From NCBI RefSeq assembly GCF_001911425.1, contig NZ_MPPL01000001.1:355095-419094 (forward strand): a DNA stretch of 64,000 bases, given 5' to 3'. Of this stretch, positions 1-7,778 are shown in pieces. A program made the position numbers and the translations under genes. The notes under the pieces are model-generated. The model searched no databases and was not told the DNA's origin. It saw only the letters and a program-made list of their open reading frames with translations. The number at the start of each line of letters is the position of its first letter. Within the stretch, counting starts at the first letter, position 1. Source of the DNA: Mucilaginibacter polytrichastri (GTDB taxonomy: Bacteria > Bacteroidota > Bacteroidia > Sphingobacteriales > Sphingobacteriaceae).

Positions 1-301
1 AGTTTAATCCTATCACACCAGCTTTCTCTTCAACCTTCAATCCCTGCGAATGGTAAGATAAACTAATAGGTAGCGTAAAAGAGCCGACTTTACTGGTATA
101 AAGCGGTATAGATACATTGGGTATGCCAGTGTAAAGGCCTACAGGAATATCACCATATTTGCCCAGCGTAGCCGCATTAGGAGATGGCGGGGTAACTTTT
201 GGAACATCATTTTGAGCGTTATAGATGTTTTGTGATTTTGCTATATTGCCAATAATAAGCAAAAAGCTTAGCACGAAAATTAGGGGATTTTTTTTGATCA
301 T
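1..301 (-). CDS. RHS/YD-repeat-like secreted protein, N-terminal part (cut by window edge)
   Basis: Open reading frame running off the left edge of the window; only the first 100 codons are present. The ATG is the complement of 299-301. A signal peptide (MIKKNPLIFVLSFLLIIGNI, then AKSQ) is followed by a segment of the form PSPNAATLGKYGDIPVGLYTG, then NVSIPLYTSKVGSFTLPISLSYHS. I recognise this as the conserved start of large Bacteroidota RHS/YD-type proteins, which are exported and carry a variable C-terminal part. It is the last gene of a four-gene leftward run, 35 nt after the preceding gene. The rest of the protein, including any toxin tip, cannot be seen. Confidence 0.7.
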   Translation of the reverse strand, partial: MIKKNPLIFVLSFLLIIGNIAKSQNIYNAQNDVPKVTPPSPNAATLGKYGDIPVGLYTGIPNVSIPLYTSKVGSFTLPISLSYHSQGLKVEEKAGVIGLN

Positions 302-336
302 TGGATTAGGGTATTGTAAGGAGTCAGTGACAAGTT

Positions 337-1380
337 CTAGTTATTGCTTTTAATTTGACTGATCTGGATTTTTAGCTTTTTGAATCTCGCATCATTGTTC
401 CGTTTCATCGCAGCCATTTGTGATTGTTGACTTTGCAGCTTTAAATTCTCCTGCTTTATTTCCTTGTCCTTTTCAATCAGATACAAGGTCAGCTCTTCAA
501 TCTTTTTCAGCAGTTTCGTATTCATTTCGCCCAGGTTAATGCCGTCTTTAGCCACTTCTGCTGCGGAGGGTATTTCTGGTAAATGGTGATTTTTGTCGAT
601 ATAAGTTTTCACTTCTTTTAAGGTCGCCAGATCATATTCCTTGTCGAAAACATAATCAGGAGTTGGCACATTTTGGTCAACTAAAACCGCTGAGGAGTGG
701 ATGGTACCGGATACTGTTAATTTGGCATCAGGTGACTTTGTCCCAATGCCGACATTCCCATTATAAAGTATCCTCATTTTTTCGGAGTTGTCATTCGTAT
801 TAAATGATATACTCCCTCCATTTCGCCCTTGGCCCCTTAAAAAGTTTACAGAGCTATTGGTTATGCCATAAAAACTATGTTCTATGGCAAAGCTCTTGAT
901 ATCACTTAAATTACTGGTCGTAGCAGTCGGTTGGCTATCATAAGCTTTAATGCCAAGATATGTCCCTCCATTATTTGTATTCCCTTCTGAAAGGCGAGAT
1001 AAAACCGCTGTCAGATCTCCGCTATTAGCAGTTGTTCCAATATCTAACCACGCTTGAGGAGTAGGCGTGCCTATGCCAAGTTTACCCTGAAAAGAACTTG
1101 ATCCGCCAACCGCTGAAGCTAATGTAACGTTCGGAGTTGTACTGCTCCATATAGAAAAATTAAAAACATCACCGGTAGCGGATATACGGGAAGCACTACC
1201 GCTAGACCACCACATGATACTGCCGTCGTGTCTTGTACCTGCGGTGCTGCCAATAACGACATCTGCACTCATGGGATTAGTCGGGTCTACTAAATTATTA
1301 CCTGTCGTAATAATTTGGCTTTGTGCATATGAGGCACAGCAGACAGATAGCATTACTAATATTAATACGTAGCTTTTCAT
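337..1380 (-). CDS. Secreted tail-fibre-like protein with conserved C-terminal chaperone-like region (paralogue 3)
   Basis: 347 residues with a signal peptide (residues 1-20, ending ASYAQ). The body has scattered GNVGIGT-type motifs (around residues 100 and 208), typical of Bacteroidota proteins annotated as tail-fibre domain or S74-like. The last 110 residues contain a conserved block (VFDKEYDLATLKEVKTYIDK, then HHLPEIPSAAEVAKDGINLG) and a coiled-coil ending rich in K, E and Q. The same block ends the two genes upstream, while the N-terminal halves differ. Known S74 domains act as trimerisation chaperones; whether this shorter block does the same is inference. It lies in an operon-like run with 21 and 35 nt gaps, ahead of the RHS-type gene, suggesting a shared surface or delivery role. 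Confidence 0.75.
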   Translation of the reverse strand: MKSYVLILVMLSVCCASYAQSQIITTGNNLVDPTNPMSADVVIGSTAGTRHDGSIMWWSSGSASRISATGDVFNFSIWSSTTPNVTLASAVGGSSSFQGKLGIGTPTPQAWLDIGTTANSGDLTAVLSRLSEGNTNNGGTYLGIKAYDSQPTATTSNLSDIKSFAIEHSFYGITNSSVNFLRGQGRNGGSISFNTNDNSEKMRILYNGNVGIGTKSPDAKLTVSGTIHSSAVLVDQNVPTPDYVFDKEYDLATLKEVKTYIDKNHHLPEIPSAAEVAKDGINLGEMNTKLLKKIEELTLYLIEKDKEIKQENLKLQSQQSQMAAMKRNNDARFKKLKIQISQIKSNN

Positions 1381-1401
1381 GACATTGTGATAAGAATTGA
1401 T

Positions 1402-2697
1402 TTACTTAATATTCAGTTTTCTAGTTATCACGTCTAATTGTTCTTGCTGCTTTCTATTGATTGATTGCTCTTCTTTTAGTTGATTATCTTTCTCGATCAG
1501 ATACAATGTAAGTTCCTCTATTTTCTTCAGCAGCTTAGCATTCATCTCGCCGAGATTAATACCGTCTTTTGCCACTCTATCTGCCGAAGGAATTTCAGGT
1601 AAGTGATGATTTTTGTCGATATAGGTTTTGATGTCTTTCAAAGAAGCTAGATCATAGTCTTTGTCAAAAACATAATCCGACCAACCATTCATGTCAACCT
1701 GTACAGCTTGTGAATGTAAAGTCCCTTTAACCGCAAGCTTATAGCCATTAGGGTTCGTGGTACCTATCCCAATATTACCTGTCCCATCGATAACCAGGTC
1801 ATCGCCATAATTCCAGGTTACTCCGTTGCCTGTTCCTTTATCGAACATTCTTCTTGTTCCCATTATCATCTTGCCCGTTGCATCGAAAGTGCTGCTATTA
1901 CCAGCGACAGTAATAATTCTTCCCTGACCCCAAGGATTGCTGCCATCTGTGTTCGCCGGTATTACAAATTCCAAAGATGAGCCTGTTGTGAAACTACGAC
2001 CGCCCGTATTGGCTTGAATGATCAGATTACCACTGTATTCACTATTTGAGTTAGATGATGTCCCGGTATCACTAATGTGAAATCTTGTCTGTGGGCTTGT
2101 CGTACCTATACCCACATTCCCTGAACTATTGATTACAAATCTACTTCCACCCTGGGTATCATAAATAGCAAAATTTCCCGCTACACCTGTACCCGGAGCG
2201 TCAAGTGCACCGGAGCTTACTAGCCCCCACATCCTGCCGCTATTTCCTGATAAACCGTTTAGGTATAATATAGGCCCGTAAATATTGCCAGTACCATTTG
2301 TTGTTATGTTTAATGCCGGATAATCATAGGTAGCATTCGTACCTCCTCTAACAATTTGTAATGCCGCAGTTGGACTCGATGTCCCAATGCCTACATTCCC
2401 GGCAAAATACCCTTGTCCGTCTGCTCTAACGGAAAAATTTAATACACTATTCGTAATACCGTGATAATAATAATTTTGAACACCATTAGGATTATCCGTT
2501 ATGGCTGAAAATATTGCTCCTCCGTAACCATAGGTTGTACCCATCTGATGTCCCGTAAAAAACGATTGCCCTAATGAAGTTGAAGTAATAATCTTCGGAA
2601 CATTTAAAACGCCATTCGCGTCAACTGAAAGTGTCGTTTGAGCATAGGAATAGCTTACTGCTATTAATGACAGAATTGCCAAAAGAAGTTTTTTCAT
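1402..2697 (-). CDS. Secreted tail-fibre-like protein (paralogue 2)
   Basis: 431 residues, signal peptide MKKLLLAILSLIAVSYSYAQ. Contains at least three GNVGIGTSSP/GNIGIGTTNP motifs (near residues 100, 193 and 308), each opening a short beta-rich segment. The C-terminal block (VFDKDYDLASLKDIKTYIDK; HHLPEIPSADRVAKDGINLG; then LLKKIEELTLYLIEKD) is nearly identical to that of the neighbour at 337-1380. Only 16 nt separate it from the upstream gene and 21 nt from the downstream one. The pattern of a constant tail and changing body suggests gene duplication with diversification of the exposed part. Exact biochemical role unknown. Confidence 0.75.
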   Translation of the reverse strand: MKKLLLAILSLIAVSYSYAQTTLSVDANGVLNVPKIITSTSLGQSFFTGHQMGTTYGYGGAIFSAITDNPNGVQNYYYHGITNSVLNFSVRADGQGYFAGNVGIGTSSPTAALQIVRGGTNATYDYPALNITTNGTGNIYGPILYLNGLSGNSGRMWGLVSSGALDAPGTGVAGNFAIYDTQGGSRFVINSSGNVGIGTTSPQTRFHISDTGTSSNSNSEYSGNLIIQANTGGRSFTTGSSLEFVIPANTDGSNPWGQGRIITVAGNSSTFDATGKMIMGTRRMFDKGTGNGVTWNYGDDLVIDGTGNIGIGTTNPNGYKLAVKGTLHSQAVQVDMNGWSDYVFDKDYDLASLKDIKTYIDKNHHLPEIPSADRVAKDGINLGEMNAKLLKKIEELTLYLIEKDNQLKEEQSINRKQQEQLDVITRKLNIK

Positions 2698-2713
2698 GAA
2701 ATCGTGTTGATTA

Positions 2714-3757
2714 TTATTGTTTATTTGATGATCTCAACAAGGCTTTTATCTGTGATTTTAAATCATTAATTTGCGATTGTTGATACTTTAACTGTCTGTC
2801 TTTTTCAATCAGATACAGCGTCAATTCTTCAATTTTTTTAGTTTGTATTTTGCTGATCTCACCGAGGTCCAAGCCGTTTTTAATGACCCGATCTTCTGAT
2901 GGCATATCTGGCAAATGGTGATTTTTGACGATATAGCTTTTTAACGAAGTAAGTGGTTTAAGCTCATAGGATGAATTAAAAACATCATCTGACCAACCGG
3001 TCATATCTACATTTACAGCTTGGGTATGAATAGGCCCGGCTACTGCAAGTTTATATGCGCCTGGGACAGAAGTTCCGATCCCAACATTGCCAACCGAACT
3101 GATATAAAAAGGGGCATTATTAAGGTCTGCGCTAAAAATATAAAAATCGTTAATGCCTTTGGCCCCTATATCATTGCCTATTTCCCAATTAGTTTTGTAA
3201 GCGCTACCACTTGTATTCATGCTGTAAAAAGCAATAGCGCTGCTTCTTGTTCCTCCCTGTGTAACGGTGCTATTGCCAATGGTCAAGCGGGTGCGATCAT
3301 AGGTTCCGAATAAATCTGCAATTGCCGGGGCTCCAGTATTTGATGTAGTTCCGGTACCTTGTATACTTAATTTAGCAGATGGAGTGATGGTACCTATGCC
3401 AATATTTCCAGCCTCAGTTATTCTCATTCTTTCGTAAACATTCCCACCCGTTGCTGAACTGGTATAAAATTGAAAATTACCACCATTTGAATTAGCACCT
3501 ACAACTAATACTGTTGAACCTTTTGCTGCATCTACCACAGTACCTGTTAAAGGATTTCTATTGGCGGATAGTTGTGCGTTATCTAAAAATAGACTTGGTC
3601 CTGTTCCTGCAACTTCGAGCTTTGCACCAGGAGCAGCAGTACCAATTCCGACATTCCCTGTGTTAAAGTAGATGTTGCCATTAGAGGGTTGCCATTGTTG
3701 TGCGTGAGAATAGCCTGTAGCTAATAAAGACAGAATTGCCAGTAGCAGTTTTTTCAT
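2714..3757 (-). CDS. Secreted tail-fibre-like protein (paralogue 1, first gene of the run)
   Basis: 347 residues, signal peptide MKKLLLAILSLLATGYSHAQ almost identical to that of the next gene. GNVGIGTAAP, GNIGIGTITP and GNVGIGTSVP repeats occur near residues 35, 116 and 224. The C-terminal block is recognisable but more diverged (VFNSSYELKPLTSLKSYIVK, HHLPDMPSEDRVIKNGLDLG, then QTKKIEELTLYLIEKD), and the coiled-coil ending is longer. As the first gene of the leftward run it is followed closely by two paralogues and an RHS-type gene. The same protein architecture recurs in Bacteroidota as secreted or cell-surface fibre proteins; function here is not established. Confidence 0.75.
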   Translation of the reverse strand: MKKLLLAILSLLATGYSHAQQWQPSNGNIYFNTGNVGIGTAAPGAKLEVAGTGPSLFLDNAQLSANRNPLTGTVVDAAKGSTVLVVGANSNGGNFQFYTSSATGGNVYERMRITEAGNIGIGTITPSAKLSIQGTGTTSNTGAPAIADLFGTYDRTRLTIGNSTVTQGGTRSSAIAFYSMNTSGSAYKTNWEIGNDIGAKGINDFYIFSADLNNAPFYISSVGNVGIGTSVPGAYKLAVAGPIHTQAVNVDMTGWSDDVFNSSYELKPLTSLKSYIVKNHHLPDMPSEDRVIKNGLDLGEISKIQTKKIEELTLYLIEKDRQLKYQQSQINDLKSQIKALLRSSNKQ

Positions 3758-4023
3758 GAAGTTGTGATACGTTTAAGTGTTTAACTTGTCTCTAAGATAA
3801 GATGTGGATTTGACACTTAATAGATCTCGTTCAAATTTAACCTGTGAGAAATTAATTACCCGAGTCAAGTTTTTGGTTTAACTATTTCACTAAAAAATAA
3901 ATTACTAATTATAAAAAGAGTTAAGTAAATAAATTGGTCTACTCCAATAAAAGCATCTCAATATAATATTCGGTTAAGAAAAGAAAAATAAATGTTGCCA
4001 AATTTAACGTTACATTTTTATCC
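3758..4023. other. AT-rich intergenic region between fibre genes and higBA remnant
   Basis: This 266-bp stretch is very AT-rich and holds the start regions of the leftward fibre operon and of the rightward higBA remnant. I see no open frame of note and no clear hairpin terminator or tRNA. Confidence 0.4.
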
Positions 4024-4282
4024 ATGATCTTAAGCATACGCCATAAAGGATAAAGCTATATTTGAGAAAGCAAAATCAGGCTCATCCTGCCCCGTCTCGA
4101 AGCGGCTGAAGTTGTTGAGGACATGAATGTGCCGGGTTTATGGGTTGCATTCATTAAGCGGTGATTTGAAAGATTTCTGGTCGGTTAAGGTAGATAAGAA
4201 TTACCGCGTTATCTTTCAATTTATTGGTGAAGAAGCGCATTTAGTTGATTCCGTAGACTATCATTGGGAGGGGAAAATAAAA
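4024..4282 (+). pseudogene. higB: higB toxin remnant (RelE/HigB superfamily), several frameshifts
   Basis: Pieces of a HigB-type RelE-fold toxin are spread over different frames: MILSIRHKG from an ATG at 4024, then KAIFEKAKSG from about 4052, then RLILPRLEAAEVVEDMNVPG from about 4078, then GLHSLSGDLKDFWSVKV and following to SVDYH from about 4145. The order and content match an intact HigB of about 92 residues. The last switch is explained by one extra G in the GGG at 4142-4144. The final frame runs without a stop into the antitoxin start, so the two would be fused. Intact members cleave mRNA on the ribosome; this copy cannot make a normal toxin unless the sequence has base-calling errors. Confidence 0.75.
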
Positions 4283-4595
4283 ATGGCAATGTATGATCCA
4301 GCCCATCCGGGCGAATTAATCCGTGAAACTTTGGAGGGCATTCACGAAGAAACAGGACAAAAAACTAACCGTGTTGCAGGTTGCATCGGGATTAGGCACC
4401 ACGCGTAAAACGCTTTCACCGATTATCAATGGCAAGCAAAGTGTTACGCCTGAAATGGCCTTGCGCCTTGGCCCGGCATTTAATACAACGGCAGAGTTTT
4501 GGATGCACGCCCAAGAAAACTATGACCTGGCGATAGCACGTAAAAAGGTGGACGTAAAACAGGTTAAAGTATTTTGGCACCCACAGGTCGCTTAA
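4283..4595 (+). pseudogene. higA: higA antitoxin (XRE/HigA family) with a one-base frameshift
   Basis: The natural start is the ATG at 4283, preceded by GGAGGGG at 4267-4273. The first frame gives MAMYDPAHPGELIRETLEGI and then HEETGQK, the usual HigA beginning. At the run of six A (4359-4364) the reading must drop one base to continue as LTVLQVASGLGTTRKTLSPI and on to NGKQSVTPEMALRLGPAF, the helix-turn-helix core, ending ...FWHPQVA. Deleting a single A restores a protein of about 103 residues. Known HigA proteins bind HigB and repress their own promoter. Because the neighbour higB is also broken, a decayed locus is the simplest reading. Confidence 0.75.
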
Positions 4596-4699
4596 TTTAT
4601 TTGTTCAAATCCGATAAACACATAGTGAATTTGGATTCCAATCCAAAAAATACATAGTTAAAACGGATTATCAAGATAATACTGCGCTTTTATCTTCTA

Positions 4700-5959
4700 T
4701 TATGCTTTTACCTTTTTAGCGCGTTTTGATTTAGGTTTATCAAAGTTAAGAACAGCATCTAAAGCGGCATCAGTGTTCTTATTCTTAAAATTGTTCATAT
4801 AATCTAAAGTCGTTTTTAAGTTCGAATGCCGGAATATTGATTGAGCCATGTGCAGATCAATATTTTCGCCTGCAATGTTGCCGAATGTATGACGCGCGAT
4901 GTGCATGGTTAACGTGTGGCTTATTTTTGCAGCCGGGGCGACAAATTCCCTTAAAAACTTATCGACGCGGCTTGTGGCAAATGCGATGCGCCTTTGTACT
5001 AAAAATTTATTTTCTAATTCTTCGTCGCTAAGCGTCTTTAATTCAGGGAAGACAAAATCATCCTTATGCCGTTTATCTTCTTTATACTGGTTGAGGATGT
5101 CATGAACCTTTAGGGAGATTTTTAAGGAACCTGTTTTAAGATTTTTGCCCATTGTATAATGCAGGCGGTCGTTTTTGAAATCAGACCACCTTAGGCGCAA
5201 CACATCCGAAGATCGCATGCCACCAAAATTAAAGGAAGTAAGCCACAAGTTACGCGCATGGTGATGGTTGCCATTAGGAAGATCGGCTTTTTCAATTCTT
5301 TGCACGTCAGCAACGGCCAGCCCGATCTTGGTGGAGTCGGGAAACTTAATAACAATTTTCCCTTTACCAAAAGGATAATGCTTTGCATCGGCCAGCTCAT
5401 TCTTAATCGCCTGACTGTAAACCGACCGGATAACCACCCAATGATTGATTGCAGTACGTTCGCCAACCTTTAGCGTTGTCAGGCAATAATGCTTAAATCG
5501 TTCAAGCAGGGCTACGGTAATATCGGAAAACGCGATATCCGAACCGTCTAAAAACTCCTTAAAATGTTTAATCCTTGGCTTATCGGCGGTGTACTGATTG
5601 TACTTTCCAGCCTCTTTTAAATTGGCTAAATACAATTCAGCCTGTCCCATAAAACTAAGGCCACCTTTCGGTTTAACCTTTTGTTTCATCGCATTTGATG
5701 AAACATGTTCCCGGTTCGTTTCCAGCTCAATCGCTTTATACGAAGCCTCAGACAGCTTTTTGATAATGAAATTATTTAGCCGCACGGAATTAGGATGCGA
5801 TTTTTTGACGCGCTGTTTATCCGCGTCCCATTCACTTTCTAAAATGTGATAACCGAGATATATATAAGATGATTTTCTATCTTTCGTGATACGCAGGGTT
5901 AGGGGCGAAGTGCCGTCCTGCTTGTATTTTTTTCTTAAAACAACTTTTACAACCGACAT
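4700..5959 (-). CDS. Tyrosine recombinase / integrase of element 1
   Basis: 419 residues from the ATG at 5959 (MSVVKVVLRKKYKQDGTSPL), preferred over an upstream in-frame start at 5983 because family members begin with this segment. Order: arm-type DNA-binding domain (residues about 1-85), SAM-like core-binding domain (about 105-195), catalytic domain (about 215-395). Active-site residues visible: R249 (GGMRSSD), a lysine in the MGKNLKTGS hairpin, H353 and R356 (HIARHTF), H378 (RHSNLKTT) and Y387 (LDYMNNF). The set is complete, so the enzyme may be active. It starts about 120 bp from the tRNA-Phe fragment and reads away from it, as expected for an element integrated at that tRNA. The tail is lysine-rich (KSKRAKKVKA). 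Confidence 0.92.
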   Translation of the reverse strand: MSVVKVVLRKKYKQDGTSPLTLRITKDRKSSYIYLGYHILESEWDADKQRVKKSHPNSVRLNNFIIKKLSEASYKAIELETNREHVSSNAMKQKVKPKGGLSFMGQAELYLANLKEAGKYNQYTADKPRIKHFKEFLDGSDIAFSDITVALLERFKHYCLTTLKVGERTAINHWVVIRSVYSQAIKNELADAKHYPFGKGKIVIKFPDSTKIGLAVADVQRIEKADLPNGNHHHARNLWLTSFNFGGMRSSDVLRLRWSDFKNDRLHYTMGKNLKTGSLKISLKVHDILNQYKEDKRHKDDFVFPELKTLSDEELENKFLVQRRIAFATSRVDKFLREFVAPAAKISHTLTMHIARHTFGNIAGENIDLHMAQSIFRHSNLKTTLDYMNNFKNKNTDAALDAVLNFDKPKSKRAKKVKA

Positions 5960-5961
5960 AT

Positions 5962-5983
5962 TGGTACAACAATGGTACAACAA
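5962..5983. repeat. Perfect tandem 11-bp repeat upstream of integrase 1
   Basis: TGGTACAACAA occurs twice head to tail (5962-5972 and 5973-5983), just ahead of the chosen integrase start and about 100 bp from the tRNA-derived core. Its place and period fit arm-type integrase sites or a promoter operator; this is inference from position only. Confidence 0.6.
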
Positions 5984-6081
5984 GATACGGTTTTTTATGG
6001 TTTCAAACGAATTGTAATGAATAATAATCGGCCTTTAAACAGTATTTGAGGCCATATCGAATCATCTTAATACATAAATTC

Positions 6082-6128
6082 AAGGACTGAAAATCCTTGT
6101 GTCGCTGGTTCGATCCCAGCTGATACCA
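6082..6128 (+). tRNA. 3' fragment of tRNA-Phe(GAA), attachment-site remnant
   Basis: The anticodon arm (stem AAGGA/TCCTT at 6082-6086 and 6094-6098 around loop CTGAAAA), variable loop, T arm (GCTGG/CCAGC around TTCGATC, 6104-6120), acceptor 3' strand TGATACC (6121-6127) and discriminator A (6128) of a tRNA-Phe are all present. The matching acceptor 5' strand GGTATCA and the D arm are absent upstream, so the gene is cut in the anticodon-arm region. This is what is left at one end when an element inserts into a tRNA 3' half and rebuilds the full tRNA at its other end. Confidence 0.85.
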
Positions 6129-6130
6129 CT

Positions 6131-6165
6131 AAAAAGGCCTCTCATCTTACATGAGAGGCCTTTTT
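6131..6165. terminator. Bidirectional terminator after the tRNA-Phe fragment
   Basis: Perfect 15-bp inverted repeat: AAAAAGGCCTCTCAT, loop CTTAC, ATGAGAGGCCTTTTT. The A and T tracts on either side make it a rho-independent terminator in both directions. Confidence 0.85.
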
Positions 6166-6176
6166 GCTTTTGCTAA

Positions 6177-6194
6177 GGACAGGATTGAGGACAC
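6177..6194 (+). repeat. Candidate left arm-type integrase sites of element 2
   Basis: Two GGACA motifs 12 nt apart (6177-6181 and 6189-6193), the second inside TTGAGGACAC. The right end of the element has the same motif pair with the same 12-nt period and orientation at 13307-13328. Such paired sites flanking the core are typical of tyrosine recombinase elements; the assignment is inference. Confidence 0.45.
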
Positions 6195-6210
6195 TCAATG
6201 AATTCTGTAA

Positions 6211-6774
6211 CTAATGTACACTTTCTATCAGTTCAATTTCTTTAGCTATGACCTTGCTGTTTTTGTCTTTGAGTTCAAAGTCCATATTGCCGTTTGAGGT
6301 TTCTATTCTAATCATTTTAATTTCTGAGCTTTTCAATTTGTCAATTAGATTGGGCGATAACTCAAATATGGGATATGCATCGCCCCTTGTATTGGGGTTT
6401 AGCCCTAAACCGCCTGGAAAGACCTGACCCTCGCTTATTTCATTCGTGCCTGGTTGCATTTCTATAATGCTTCCATCGAACAATTTCAAATAGGTTTTTG
6501 AACCCTTATTAATAGCAAAGACAGAACTGTGCTTTCCATTTGTTATATTAATGTGGAGTATCAAAAACTTATCTCCCTTTACTTTTGCGGCATAAGAGTA
6601 AAGAATGTCGGTTTCTCCACCTGACCAACTTATGCTGGTATAGATTCTTTCGGCGGTTGTTTTAAACGTTGTGTCTCCGGTCATTTTATCAATGCTGGGC
6701 TTTTCTAATTTTTGTGCTTTGGCGGTGCTGTAAATGCTTAAGGCGGTAATTGTGAATAAAGTAAGGATTTTCAT
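6211..6774 (-). CDS. Secreted protein of unknown function
   Basis: 187 residues from the ATG at 6774, chosen because it opens a good signal peptide (MKILTLFTITALSIYSTAKA, then Q); the longer frame to 6876 adds 34 residues that would bury it. The mature part has a beta-rich look with a YTSISWSGGETDILYSYAAK stretch and a glycine-rich VFPGGLGLNP segment, and ends in FELKDKNSKVIAKEIELIES. No catalytic motif or family is recognised. It lies between the left end of element 2 and the candidate origin region, alone on its strand for about 1 kb. It is probably periplasmic or outer-membrane associated. Confidence 0.65.
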   Translation of the reverse strand: MKILTLFTITALSIYSTAKAQKLEKPSIDKMTGDTTFKTTAERIYTSISWSGGETDILYSYAAKVKGDKFLILHINITNGKHSSVFAINKGSKTYLKLFDGSIIEMQPGTNEISEGQVFPGGLGLNPNTRGDAYPIFELSPNLIDKLKSSEIKMIRIETSNGNMDFELKDKNSKVIAKEIELIESVH

Positions 6775-7214
6775 TGTGTCGTATAGTTGGGTTAAAAAAA
6801 TATGGCGTGACCATTGTAAAATTGAGCCACCCAGGGTTACGACGCCCCACAGACACAAAGATACCAGCCACGCCATTACAGCGTACTTGTAGCTTTGTAT
6901 TGTCTGTTAATCGAGGTCGTAATTCGGGCAGCAATACTAACTTAGTACATATCTTATCCTAAATAGGATATATGGTTAAATGATTAACCGTTAAAAGTTT
7001 TAGTTAGATGTTCATTAAGGACTGATTTTGTATTTACTTTAATTTTGGCTAAAAATATAAATTACTTTTCACATGCTCTTTAAATGTAGGATAAGCTTTT
7101 GAAGCTATATTTATTAGCTTGCATGTAAGCCCCTTCAAAGCCCCTTTTTAACTACTTTTTAGCGGCTTGGCATCCTTAGCAAGTTTATTTGTAGGGTTGT
7201 TAGGAAATGCAGTT

Positions 7215-7328
7215 GCGATTTTCATCGGGGTTTATAATTTATTTTACTTTGCAAAGTAAGTAAGCGGCTGATGTTTGTCTGAATGTTGTGTTTTTTACGC
7301 ACATATGTAATGACATCCGAAAATTATT
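7215..7328. repeat. Long direct repeat, copy 1
   Basis: About 114 bp, beginning GCGATTTTCATCGG and ending TAATGACATC then CGAAAATTATT, matches the copy at 7528-7642 over its whole length with scattered differences. It includes the 16-bp palindrome TTACTTTGCAAAGTAA. Confidence 0.8.
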
Positions 7329-7527
7329 AATCACTTTATAGGATTTTGATTGCCTGAAATGTGTTTTTGCGATTCTTTATGGCCTTTTTATAGGTGTAAG
7401 AGAATTAACGTTACTAACCAAATATATAATTGATATGTTAAATTTGGATTGAAATAGTGGTTAAAGGCCACTTTTAATGTTTGGTAGTTGCAAATCTGTA
7501 ATGCTTCGGTGGTTTAAGATGCGAGGT

Positions 7528-7642
7528 GCGATTTTCATCGGCGGCTTATAGTTTATTTGCTTCGCAAAATAAGTAAGCAGTTAAATGTTTGCTTGAATGT
7601 CGTATTGTTTACGCACACGTGTAATGACATCGGAAAATTATT
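7528..7642. repeat. Long direct repeat, copy 2
   Basis: Second copy, offset 313 bp from the first. The palindrome of copy 1 is replaced by a hairpin TTTGC-TTC-GCAAA at the same place, so structure rather than sequence is kept there. Confidence 0.8.
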
Positions 7643-7778
7643 TAAAAGCGAGGCTGCTTTGAGGTTGTAAGTGCAATTCTCAGGCAATGCTTTCGTGTTT
7701 GATTGGGTCGGTTTTAGAATGCTCGTTGGTAATAATCTGACACTATATTAGATGTGTCAAACCGTTCCTGTTTTTTGT

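Larger units (their letters stand above)
1..6131. mobile_element. Element 1: right part of an integrated island at tRNA-Phe
   Basis: This is the right-hand part of an integrative element whose left end lies outside the window. A leftward tyrosine recombinase (4700-5959) sits about 120 bp from a 3' fragment of tRNA-Phe (6082-6128), the arrangement expected for an element that inserted into the 3' end of a tRNA gene. Visible cargo is a leftward run of secreted proteins (RHS-type and tail-fibre-like) and a decayed higBA locus. The intact tRNA-Phe should lie beyond the left edge. Boundaries and unity of the element are inference; the integrase and tRNA fragment are seen directly. Confidence 0.6.
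6775..7778. other. 1 kb non-coding, repeat-bearing region (candidate replication origin)
   Basis: No convincing gene is seen here on either strand. The stretch holds two long direct repeats (7215-7328 and 7528-7642) and lies directly downstream of the Rep-like gene. Its base composition is very AT-rich. I read it as a possible origin or maintenance region of element 2; this is inference. Confidence 0.45.

Noticed and set aside
3020..3313. 97-codon open frame on the plus strand
   Set aside because: Lies wholly inside a secreted fibre-like protein gene on the other strand and has no protein-like features.
6052..6128. Complete tRNA-Phe gene
   Set aside because: The acceptor 5' strand GGTATCA and D arm are missing upstream; only the part from the anticodon arm on is present.
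7000..7778. CRISPR array in the repeat-bearing non-coding region
   Set aside because: Only two copies of about 115 bp with a 200-bp gap and no cas gene nearby; does not fit short regularly spaced repeats.
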